In this document: positions 41,285 to 48,759 of the stretch, piece after piece | Layout of the letters: each line of letters begins with the position of its first letter | Position numbering within the stretch: the first letter of the stretch is position 1 | Assembly (NCBI RefSeq): GCF_004011505.1 | Contig: NZ_SAUN01000001.1 | Span: forward strand, 1,736,001-1,800,000 | Direction of reading: 5' to 3' | DNA: 64,000 nucleotides | From: Nonomuraea polychroma | GTDB taxonomy: Bacteria > Actinomycetota > Actinomycetes > Streptosporangiales > Streptosporangiaceae | The notes under the pieces: generated by a model | Told to the model about the DNA's origin: nothing | The model's input: only the letters and a program-made list of their open reading frames with translations | Databases searched by the model: none | Program-made: the position numbers and the translations under genes

Positions 41285-43475
41285 CGGATACCTCCCCGTT
41301 GTTGGACAAGGCGATATCTTCCGGCCTGATCGGAACACGCGTCAACCGGAGCCCGGTCGCCGCGCGCACCGCCGCGGCGATGGCGGGGGTGGAGGAGAGC
41401 GTCGGGGGCTCGCCCGCGCCGCGCAGCCCGTACGGAGCCGCCGGGTCGGGGTTTTCCAGGATCTTCAGCTGCATGGGCGGCATGTCGAGGATGGTGGGGA
41501 TGAGGTAGTCGGTGAACGAAGGGTTCAGCACCTGGCCGTTCCGTATCTGGATCTCCTCCATCAGCGCCAGCCCGAGCCCCTGCGCGGTGCCGCCGTGGAT
41601 CTGCCCCTCCAGCGCCAGCGGGTTCATGATCCGCCCCACGTCCTGCACCGCCGCCAGCTCCACCACCTTGACCAGCCCCAGCTCGACGTCCACGTCCACG
41701 ACGGCCCGGTGCACGCACAACGCCAGCTGCGTGTGCGAGTCACCCTGCCCCGTCCGCGGATCCATCGGGTACGTGGGCCGGTGCCGATACTCGCGCGTCT
41801 CCTCGATCGGTCCGAACCTCTCCAGGGCCTCCCGCGCCGGCAGCCCCTTGAACCGCTCCCGCACGGCCTGGCAGGCGGCTCGCACCGCGCCGCCGGTCAC
41901 GTACGACTGCCGGGAGGCCGACGACGAGCCCGCCGAGCCGACCTGGGTGTCGGCGGTGGCCACCGTGACGTTGGCGATGCCGAGCTCGGTGCGGGCGATC
42001 TGGGCCTGGATCGTCACCAGGCCCTGGCCCACCTCGGCGGCGGCCGTGTGTACGGTGACGTGCGGCTCCCCGCCCACCAGCTCGGCGCGCACGCGGGACG
42101 TGGAGTAGTCGTCGAAGCCCTCGGAGAAGCAGATGTTCTTGATGCCGACGCCGTACCCGACGCCGCGCCGCACCGACTCGCCATGCGTCGTCTGGGAGAC
42201 GCCGCCGGGCAACCCCCGCAGGTCGCGATCCTCGGCGTCGGCGGGCAACGGCATGGCGTCCAGGTCGCGCAACATCTCGGCCAGCGGCGCCGGCGAATCG
42301 ATCAGCTGGCCGGTGATGAGCCGCGAGCCCTGCGAGACGGCGTTGCGCACCCGGATCTCCACCGGCGACAACCCGCACGCCTCGGCCAGCCGGTCCATCT
42401 GCGACTCGTAGGCGTAGCAGGCCTGCACCGCGCCGAAGCCGCGCATCGCGCCGCACGGCGGGTTGTTGGTGTAGACGCCGGTGGCGTCCACATGCACGTT
42501 CGGCACCTCGTACGGTCCCACGCCGAGCGAAGCAGCATTGCCGACCACGGCAGGGGAGGAGGAGCAGTAGGCGCCGCCGTCCAGCAGGATGTCGGCCTTG
42601 ACGTAGACGAGCTTGCCGTCGCGGGTTGCGCCGTGCTCGTAGCGCATCCGCGCCGGGTGGCGGTGCACGTGGCCGAAGAACGACTCCTCACGGCCGTAGA
42701 CGATCTTGACCGGCCGGTTCAGGCGCAACGCCAGCATGCAGGCGTGCACCTGCATGGACAGGTCCTCGCGGGCGCCGAACGCGCCGCCCACACCGGACAA
42801 CGTCAGGCGCACCTTCTCCGGCGGCAGGCCCAGGCAGGGGGCGAGCTGGTCGCGGTCCACGTGCAGCCACTGCGTGGCGATGAACAGGTCCACACCGCCG
42901 TCCTCGGCGGGCACCGCCAGGCCCGCCTCGGGGCCGAGGAAGGCCTGGTCCTGCATGCCGACCTCGTACTCGCCGCTGACCACGACCTCGGCCTCGAACG
43001 TGTGGCCCACGCGCACCGGCTGGTACCGCACGATCTCCCGGGACTCGCGAGGGTCGGTGACGGCCTCGCGGACCTCGTACTCGACCACGATCGCCGCGGC
43101 CGCCCTGCGGGCCGTCTCCGGATGGTCGGCCGCCACCAGCGCCACCGGCTCGCCCTGGTAGCGGACCTGGTCGATGGCCAGCACCGGCTGGTCCTTGTGC
43201 TCCAGCCCGTAGAACTTCGCGCCCGGCACGTCCTCGTGCGTCAGCACCGTCAACACGCCCGGGATCTTCAGCGCGGGACCCACGTCGATCGAGCGGATCC
43301 ACGCCGACGGATGCGGGCTGCGCAGCGTCGCCCCCCACACCATGCCGTCGATCCACAGGTCGGAGGCGAAGGCGAACTCGCCGCTCACCTTCAGCGCCGC
43401 GTCAGGACGCCGCGCGCTCTCGCCGACGCCGTGCCCGATCGTCTGGGGCGGGGTCGTGTACGCCGTCTCCGTCAT
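41268..43475 (-). CDS. xanthine dehydrogenase-family molybdopterin-binding large subunit
   Basis: A 735-residue member of the XDH/aldehyde oxidase family. It has the N-terminal a/b hammerhead domain (ALKVSGEFAFASDLWIDGMVWGA) and Moco-contacting motifs GGAFGARED, GAMRGFGAVQ and GSAGSSSASRQ. The catalytic-glutamate motif is RGAGEPPT near residue 697. It should hydroxylate hypoxanthine/xanthine or a similar heterocycle. The FAD and 2Fe-2S subunits needed for activity are not in the window. The permease and PucR neighbours favour purine catabolism. Confidence 0.92.
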   Translation of the reverse strand: MTETAYTTPPQTIGHGVGESARRPDAALKVSGEFAFASDLWIDGMVWGATLRSPHPSAWIRSIDVGPALKIPGVLTVLTHEDVPGAKFYGLEHKDQPVLAIDQVRYQGEPVALVAADHPETARRAAAAIVVEYEVREAVTDPRESREIVRYQPVRVGHTFEAEVVVSGEYEVGMQDQAFLGPEAGLAVPAEDGGVDLFIATQWLHVDRDQLAPCLGLPPEKVRLTLSGVGGAFGAREDLSMQVHACMLALRLNRPVKIVYGREESFFGHVHRHPARMRYEHGATRDGKLVYVKADILLDGGAYCSSSPAVVGNAASLGVGPYEVPNVHVDATGVYTNNPPCGAMRGFGAVQACYAYESQMDRLAEACGLSPVEIRVRNAVSQGSRLITGQLIDSPAPLAEMLRDLDAMPLPADAEDRDLRGLPGGVSQTTHGESVRRGVGYGVGIKNICFSEGFDDYSTSRVRAELVGGEPHVTVHTAAAEVGQGLVTIQAQIARTELGIANVTVATADTQVGSAGSSSASRQSYVTGGAVRAACQAVRERFKGLPAREALERFGPIEETREYRHRPTYPMDPRTGQGDSHTQLALCVHRAVVDVDVELGLVKVVELAAVQDVGRIMNPLALEGQIHGGTAQGLGLALMEEIQIRNGQVLNPSFTDYLIPTILDMPPMQLKILENPDPAAPYGLRGAGEPPTLSSTPAIAAAVRAATGLRLTRVPIRPEDIALSNNGEVSDGKRT

Positions 43476-43570
43476 GCTCCGAGTAGAGCACCGCCGCCGG
43501 TCCCGGTCCTATGCGCGCGACGTGAAATCCATGTCAAAGCACGTAACATGCGGCTTGTATATTCCTCCAA

Positions 43571-45064
43571 GTGCGCATCAGTGACCTGCTGGCCATCGAC
43601 GATCTGCGGTTGACGCTGCTCACCGGCGACCCGGATCGCGAGTTCAGCACGGTCCACATCACCGACCTGCCCGAGCCGGGGCGCTACCTGTCGGGCGGCG
43701 AGCTGGTGCTGACCGGGCTCATGTGGCGGCACACGCCGGAGGACTCCCGCCAGTTCGTGGCCGCGCTGGCCGAGGCCGGCGTCGCCGCCCTGGGCGCGGG
43801 AGCGGCCTGGCTGGGCCACGTGCCGGACGACCTGCTGGCCGCCTGCCAGGCCGCCGGCCTGCCGCTGATCGAGGTGCCGACCGAGGTCTCCTTCCGCACG
43901 CTGACCGAGCTGGTCGTGCCCCGGCTGTCCGGCGACGTACGCGACGCGCTGGGACGCCACCGCAGGCTGGTCGCGGCCATCGCCGAGGGCGCCGACCTGC
44001 GCGAGCTGTTCGAGCTGACGGCCGCCGAGCTGGGCGTCACCGGCGCCGTCCTGTCCGCCTCTGGCGGGATGATCGTCGGCGCCGTGCGCGACCCTGTAGG
44101 GCTGGCCAAGGCCTACCTGACGGCGCCGCGGCTGCCCGCGATGGTCGGCGGCAGCACGATCTTCGCGGTCGGACGCGGGCACCGGGCCGCGGGCTGGATC
44201 CTCGCCTGCGACGGCGACCTGATCGGCCGCGCCGACCTGGGCTACGAACTGGCCGCCTGCGTCGGGCTCGAACGCAGCCGTATGGAGGAGGGCCGCCGGG
44301 TGGAGCGGCGCCTGGCCGAGCAGCTCATCGTGGGCGCGCTGGGCGACGCCGACGTGGCCGAGCTCAACGCCAGGCTGCGCACGTGCGGGCTCGACGCGGC
44401 GGAGCCGTACGCGATCGTGAACGCCACCGCGCCCCGCCCCGGCGCCACCCGCGGACCCGACCCCGCCACGCTGGGCGGCCAGATCGTCGAGGAGTTGCTC
44501 GGCCGCGAGGTCGTGGCGGCGGCCGGCGCCGACGGCGCGGTCGCCGTGGTGCCGCTACGCGGGCGCACCACCGCCGAGCTGGCGGACCGGCTACGTACGG
44601 GGGTGGAGGTGCTGGCCGCACTGCCGGACAGCCGCGTCTGCGCCGGGCTGAGCGGCGCGCTCACCGGGGCCACCGCGATCAAGGGCGGCGTGGAGGAGGC
44701 GGGGCATGCCAGGCGGCTGGCCGAGGCCCGCGGTGGCGGGGTGGTGACCAGCGACGAGATCTACACGCACGCGCTGCTGCTGGCCACGGTGCCGGGCGAC
44801 GTGCGCCGCTCGTTCGCGGCCCGGCTGTTGTCGCCGCTGCTCGACTACGACCGCCGGCACCAGTCGGAGCTGGTGCGCACGCTCGGCATCTTCCTCGACT
44901 GCGCCGGCTCGTGGAACGCCTGCGCCGAGCGGCTCCACGTGCACGTCAACACCGTCCGCTACCGCATCCGCAGGATCGAGGAGCTGACCGGCAGAAACCT
45001 GGCCACGATGGCCGACCGGGTCGACTTCTTCCTGGCCCTCAGAGACACGGGCCTGCCGCGGTAA
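43571..45064 (+). CDS. PucR-family transcriptional regulator
   Basis: A 497-residue regulator: N-terminal PucR purine-catabolism domain (SGGELVLTGLMW...EAGVAALGAG), a middle GGDEF-like CdaR region, and a C-terminal HTH_30 (LRIFLDC-type: GSWNACAERLHVHVNTVRYRIRRIEELTG). It faces the xanthine dehydrogenase gene and most likely controls it and purine uptake. The GTG at 43571 has no obvious ribosome-binding site. The segment 44690-44907 recurs as a truncated copy at 46015-46232. Confidence 0.9.
   Translation: MRISDLLAIDDLRLTLLTGDPDREFSTVHITDLPEPGRYLSGGELVLTGLMWRHTPEDSRQFVAALAEAGVAALGAGAAWLGHVPDDLLAACQAAGLPLIEVPTEVSFRTLTELVVPRLSGDVRDALGRHRRLVAAIAEGADLRELFELTAAELGVTGAVLSASGGMIVGAVRDPVGLAKAYLTAPRLPAMVGGSTIFAVGRGHRAAGWILACDGDLIGRADLGYELAACVGLERSRMEEGRRVERRLAEQLIVGALGDADVAELNARLRTCGLDAAEPYAIVNATAPRPGATRGPDPATLGGQIVEELLGREVVAAAGADGAVAVVPLRGRTTAELADRLRTGVEVLAALPDSRVCAGLSGALTGATAIKGGVEEAGHARRLAEARGGGVVTSDEIYTHALLLATVPGDVRRSFAARLLSPLLDYDRRHQSELVRTLGIFLDCAGSWNACAERLHVHVNTVRYRIRRIEELTGRNLATMADRVDFFLALRDTGLPR
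44690..44907 (+). repeat. copy A of a 218-bp pucR segment repeated downstream
   Basis: Lies inside the intact pucR gene. Long stretches (for example 44751-44852) are identical to copy B at 46015-46232, while the first 60 bp differ mostly at synonymous positions. Confidence 0.8.
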
Positions 45065-45103
45065 GGACATACGAATTCGTGACCGGATGATAACGTTGCG
45101 TGC

Positions 45104-46015
45104 ATGCCCTCCCCCCGGCACGACGCCCTCAACCGGCTCATCCGCGACCATCTCGACCTGCCGATACGCCTGCTGCGCGAGGTCGGCGGGATCCAATTGC
45201 CGAGCGACGCCCCGTTGTGGGTGGGGCCGGGAGACCTGCGGGACCGCATCTCCAGGGAGATGCATGCCGACACCGTCGTGTTCGGCGGCCCGCCCCAGGA
45301 CCGATGGTTTTCCGCCATCGTCGAGGTCGAGACGGAAATGTCCGAGCAGAAGTTGCGGCAGACCGTCGAGGCAGCCGAAATGCTGCGGCTGGAGACTCGC
45401 AAACCGGTCTACGTCATGTTCATCACGCCCGATCCCTGCGCGGAGCGCTTCACCAGGAAGGTGGAGATCCGCAGCGGCTGCCTGACCATCATCATGCAGC
45501 CAGTGATCGTCGGGCCCGACCGCATCCCCGTCCTGACCGACTCGCAGCAGATGGCCGCGGACCTGCTGACAACGGCGCTGTCGGTGATGGCGCACGGTCA
45601 CCTGCCGGAGGTCGCCCAGGCATTCATCAAGCTGCTCACCGACTTGCCAGACGACGACGCGGCGTCGCTGTTTGGTTACACTATCGACATGGCTGCGCCG
45701 CAGGCCCGCCGGCTTCTGGAGGAAACCGTGACGACCTACATCCCCGAGCACAGCTCCTGGGCCCAGAGCCTGTACCGCAAAGGCCAGGCCGCAGGCCGGG
45801 AAGAAGGTCGGGAAGAAGGTCGCGCCGAGGGAGAGGCGGCCTCCGTGCTCGCCGTTCTCCGCTTCCGAGGCATCGACATTCCCCCCGCCCGGCATATGCA
45901 GATCACCACCTGCACCGACCTTGCCCTCCTGGAGATCTGGCTGCGGCGCGCTCTGGAAGCCACGCACATCGACGAGCTTTTTGACGACGCTTCCGGGTCG
46001 GAACCCCGGTCCTAG
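45104..46015 (+). CDS. Rpn-like (predicted PD-(D/E)XK nuclease) family protein
   Basis: A 303-residue member of a very common actinomycete family. An N-terminal nuclease-like part (residues 1-120) contains VEVETEMSEQKLRQTVEAA and PVYVMFITPD; a helical middle follows, then a GREEGREEGRAEGE charged linker and the typical tail VLRFRGIDIPPARHMQITTCTDLALLEIWLRRALEATHIDELF. Relatives are called RpnC/YhgA-like, recombination-promoting nucleases. It is wedged between intact pucR and a truncated pucR copy, and its stop touches the start of that copy. The nuclease residues are inferred. Confidence 0.7.
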   Translation: MPSPRHDALNRLIRDHLDLPIRLLREVGGIQLPSDAPLWVGPGDLRDRISREMHADTVVFGGPPQDRWFSAIVEVETEMSEQKLRQTVEAAEMLRLETRKPVYVMFITPDPCAERFTRKVEIRSGCLTIIMQPVIVGPDRIPVLTDSQQMAADLLTTALSVMAHGHLPEVAQAFIKLLTDLPDDDAASLFGYTIDMAAPQARRLLEETVTTYIPEHSSWAQSLYRKGQAAGREEGREEGRAEGEAASVLAVLRFRGIDIPPARHMQITTCTDLALLEIWLRRALEATHIDELFDDASGSEPRS

Positions 46016-46232
46016 TCGAGGAGGCCGGCCACGCCCGCCGCCTGGCCGAGGCCCGCACCTGCGGCGTGGTTACCAGCGACGAGATCTACACGCACGCGCT
46101 GCTGCTGGCCACGGTGCCGGGCGACGTGCGCCGCTCGTTCGCGGCCCGGCTGTTGTCGCCGCTGCTCGACTACGACCACCGGCACCAGCCGGAGCTGGTG
46201 CGCACGCTCGGGTTCTTCCTGGATTGCGCGGG
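46015..46232 (+). pseudogene. relic of a second PucR-family gene
   Basis: In frame it reads VEEAGHARRLAEARTCGVVTSDEIYTHALLLA... down to LGFFLDCAG, matching PucR residues of the intact gene closely. It lacks the N-terminal domains and is cut just before the HTH. Several differences from copy A are synonymous (GHARR uses different codons), so it is a diverged paralogue rather than a fresh duplication, although the middle 100 bp are near identical. Confidence 0.8.
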
Positions 46233-46239
46233 GCCCTGT

Positions 46240-46415
46240 CACCCCAGATCCCGGCGACCACCTGGTTCATCGGGACGGGACGGGCGGCGGCGGAGGAGAG
46301 AATGGCGAGCGCAGCCCGCTGCCTGGCCGGACCGAGGTCGATGGGCTGGGAGGCGCTGGTGGCGCGCTCACCGCTCCCAGCAGGCGAATGAAGATCCCCT
46401 CGCCCACGCCGGCCT
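46240..46415 (-). pseudogene. frameshifted fragment of an AfsR/SARP-type regulator
   Basis: The minus strand encodes FIRLLGAVSA in one frame and, after a shift near 46365, ATSASQPIDLGPARQRAALAILSSAAARPVPMNQVVAGIWGD. Together these are the start of the SARP/BTAD DNA-binding domain. The rest of the gene is missing, replaced by the pucR relic. Confidence 0.65.
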
Positions 46416-46553
46416 CCGTCGTAGCCCCCCATCCTGTGTCAGGAAGGCAGGGTGTCTCTCTCGACGTTCCATGCGGCCGGGGGCGAGACGATGTAGATCG
46501 AATATAGGAGCCGGTCGCTAAGCTGTGCTCAGCGCCGGGCGAGGGGGACCCGG

Positions 46554-46631
46554 AAGAGAGGGCACATGACATTACCTTGCCCGAGGCGCGGTGCGGTGTC
46601 GAGCCAGAGGCAGGCGGATGTGCCCTCTCTT
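46554..46631. repeat. 14-bp perfect inverted repeat, 50 bp apart
   Basis: AAGAGAGGGCACAT (46554-46567) and ATGTGCCCTCTCTT (46618-46631) are exact reverse complements. The unit ends 12 bp beyond the stop of the minus-strand peptide gene. It could be a large terminator hairpin for that gene, or the ends of a small non-autonomous element. Confidence 0.7.
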
Positions 46632-46643
46632 GACGGACCTACC

Positions 46644-46778
46644 TCAACAGCAGTAGAGGTCGAACGACGATGCGATGGGGGCAGACGTTTCGGCGCTTGC
46701 GGCCGTAACATTACCTCCAATGGTTGCCGCACATGTGATCGCGGTAACCAGGGCGGACAGGGCAATGCGCATACGCAT
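46644..46778 (-). CDS. short secreted peptide (candidate signalling peptide)
   Basis: A 44-residue precursor: a basic start (MRMR), a hydrophobic core (IALSALVTAITCAATIGG) and an ASA signal-peptidase site near residues 27-29. Cleavage there leaves the 15-residue peptide ETSAPIASSFDLYCC. The ATG has a good ribosome-binding site (GGGAGAA, six bases ahead). It is divergent from an XRE-TPR regulator 59 bp away, the arrangement of RRNPP receptor/peptide pairs. The C-terminal tandem cysteines after an aromatic residue are unusual. Function is inferred. Confidence 0.7.
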   Translation of the reverse strand: MRMRIALSALVTAITCAATIGGNVTAASAETSAPIASSFDLYCC

Positions 46779-46837
46779 GGGGGTTCTCCCTCGCCTATGT
46801 AGTTGCTCGGACTTCATCTTCTCAGGGAGCGACGGCT

Positions 46838-48121
46838 GTGACCACATCTGACCTGGTCGGACTCCGCATTAAGACGGTTCGGCGACAACGTGGCCTGTCA
46901 CAGGCCCAGCTGGCGCATCCCGAGTTGTCGGACAGTTACGTCTCGTTGATCGAGAGTGGCAAGCGTACCCCGACCCCGGCCGTCTTGGAGCTATTGGCCC
47001 AGAAACTGGACTGCTCACTCTCCTATCTGATCAACGGCGTGACCGCCGAGCAGATGGAGGACATCGAGCTCGCCCTCGGTTACGCGCGGCTGGCGCTCGA
47101 GAACGGAGAGGTCACCGAGGCCCGCAACCGCTTCGCCGAGCTCCTGGCCAACGCCAACCTCACGGGGCTCACCGCGCTGCGCCAGGAGACCCAGTTCGGC
47201 CTGGCCCTCGCCACCGAGGCCGCGGGCGATCTCGCGGAGGCGACCGCCATCCTGCTGAAGCTCCGGGAGGAGGAGCTGCCCCTCGAACGCAGGATCGAGC
47301 TCGCCATGGTGCTCTGCCGGGTCTACCGGGAGAGCCAGCGGCTGTCCGAGGCCGTCGAGGTCGGTGAGCGGATGCTCACCAGCAACGCCCGCCTGTCCTG
47401 GTCGGACTCGCTCGTCGAGCTGGCCGCCACCCTGCTGGCCGCCTACGTGGAGCGCGGCGACCTGCTGCGCGCCCGCCAGTTCGCGGCCGAGCTGCTCAAC
47501 GCCGCCGACGCGCTCGGCACGCCCCGCTCGATCGTGGCCGCCAACTGGAACGCCTCCGCCGTCGCCTACGCCACCGGCCACATCGAGGAGTCGCTGTCGT
47601 TCGCCGAGCGTGCCCTGGCCGTGCAGCTGGAGAACGGTCATCCGCGCAACGTCGCCAGGATGCGCGTGGCGTACCTGCGCAAGCGGCTCAAGGCCCGGCC
47701 TGCGGAGGCCGAGTCCGTCCGCGACGCGCTGCGTGCGGCGGTCACCGAGTTCGAGCAGACCTCGACGAGCACGATCGACCGCGGTTACGTCCACGTGGAT
47801 CTGGCCCTCGCCGAATACCTGACCGGCGACTACGACCTGGCCGTCAAGCACGCCACGCTCGGCAGAGACCTGGTTCCCAAGTTCGGGCACGCGGTCGGTG
47901 CCGAGGCCAACCTGCTGCTCGGCAAGGTCTACAACGCCGTCGGCCGCTCGGAGGAGGCAGCCGGCCACGTGGCGTCCGTACGCCAGTGGCTGACGCCGCT
48001 GCCCGACATCCGGCGCTCGGCCGCCACCTGGTACGCCGCCGCCGAGAGCATGGAGGAGCTGGGCGACTCCGACGGTGCGGTGGAGTCGTACCAGAGGGCT
48101 CTGGCCTGCGTAGGGCTGTAG
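46838..48121 (+). CDS. XRE-family regulator with TPR domain (RRNPP-like)
   Basis: A 427-residue protein: N-terminal helix-turn-helix (about 8-65: LRIKTVRRQRGLSQAQLAHPELSDSYVSLIESGKRTPTPAVLELLAQKL), then a long all-helical TPR array to the C-terminus (repeats such as EAVEVGERML, LLRARQFAAELLNAADALG, EESLSFAERALAV, EEAAGHVASV, GAVESYQRALA). Firmicute receptors Rgg, PlcR, NprR and PrgX have this build and bind re-imported peptides. GGGAG precedes the GTG at 46838. It faces the secreted 44-residue peptide gene and probably controls the shared promoter region. Confidence 0.88.
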   Translation: MTTSDLVGLRIKTVRRQRGLSQAQLAHPELSDSYVSLIESGKRTPTPAVLELLAQKLDCSLSYLINGVTAEQMEDIELALGYARLALENGEVTEARNRFAELLANANLTGLTALRQETQFGLALATEAAGDLAEATAILLKLREEELPLERRIELAMVLCRVYRESQRLSEAVEVGERMLTSNARLSWSDSLVELAATLLAAYVERGDLLRARQFAAELLNAADALGTPRSIVAANWNASAVAYATGHIEESLSFAERALAVQLENGHPRNVARMRVAYLRKRLKARPAEAESVRDALRAAVTEFEQTSTSTIDRGYVHVDLALAEYLTGDYDLAVKHATLGRDLVPKFGHAVGAEANLLLGKVYNAVGRSEEAAGHVASVRQWLTPLPDIRRSAATWYAAAESMEELGDSDGAVESYQRALACVGL

Positions 48122-48165
48122 CACGGTCCGGACCGGGCAGTGGCGTCGGTAGCCTTGGGGATGCC

Positions 48166-48759
48166 ATGAAGACATCCCCGCTCGCGGCACTCACCGCGAT
48201 ACTCGCCGCCCTGCTCGTTCTCGGCACCGCGGGCCCGGCGCTGGCGCACGACGCGCTCAAGAGCAGCACCCCGGCCAAGGACGCCGTGGTCGAGGCCTTG
48301 GACGAGGTCGAGCTCGAGTTCACCGCCACGGTCCGCATGCCGTTCGTCATCGTGCGCGGGCCCGGCGACACCGCGCGGCAGGCCGGCGAGCCACAGGTGG
48401 ACGGCAAGGTCGTGAGGCAGGCGGTGAAGGGCCCGCTGCCCGACGGGAAATACACGATCGCCTACCGGGTCGTGTCGTCCGACGGGCACCCGATCGAGGG
48501 GGAGATCCCGTTCACGGTCAAGGGGGCGAAGACGCCGTCCCCGAGCCCCGAGCCGTCCGGTGACGGGTCTCCCAGTGCGGCGCCGTCCGCGACCGCCGGC
48601 GCGTCCGCTCCTGCCGCGGAGCCGTCGTCACCCGTGGCCGACCAGGCGTCGGCCACCCAGGACGACGCCACCTTCCCCGTATGGCTGATCATCGTGGTCG
48701 GCGGGCTCGTCGGCATCGGCATCGGCTTCCTCCTCAGCGCACGGAGAAACAAGCCATGA
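48166..48759 (+). CDS. copC: CopC-family copper-resistance protein
   Basis: A 197-residue exported protein. A signal peptide ends ...GTAGPALA, and the mature N-terminus HDALKSSTPAKDAVVEALDEVELEF supplies the copper-binding first His. The second His is in SSDGHPIEGEIPF. A Ser/Pro/Ala linker leads to a C-terminal membrane helix (about 168-190). It binds Cu(II) outside the membrane and passes it to the CopD-like partner, whose ATG overlaps its stop (ATGA). Confidence 0.93.
   Translation: MKTSPLAALTAILAALLVLGTAGPALAHDALKSSTPAKDAVVEALDEVELEFTATVRMPFVIVRGPGDTARQAGEPQVDGKVVRQAVKGPLPDGKYTIAYRVVSSDGHPIEGEIPFTVKGAKTPSPSPEPSGDGSPSAAPSATAGASAPAAEPSSPVADQASATQDDATFPVWLIIVVGGLVGIGIGFLLSARRNKP

Noticed and set aside
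46012..46242. Minus-strand frame over the pucR relic
   Set aside because: It is antisense to the relic and mirrors an identical shadow in the intact pucR, so it is not a gene.
48125..48140. GGTCCGGACC palindrome before copC
   Set aside because: Short GC palindromes of this size are expected by chance here, and no second copy or promoter context supports it.
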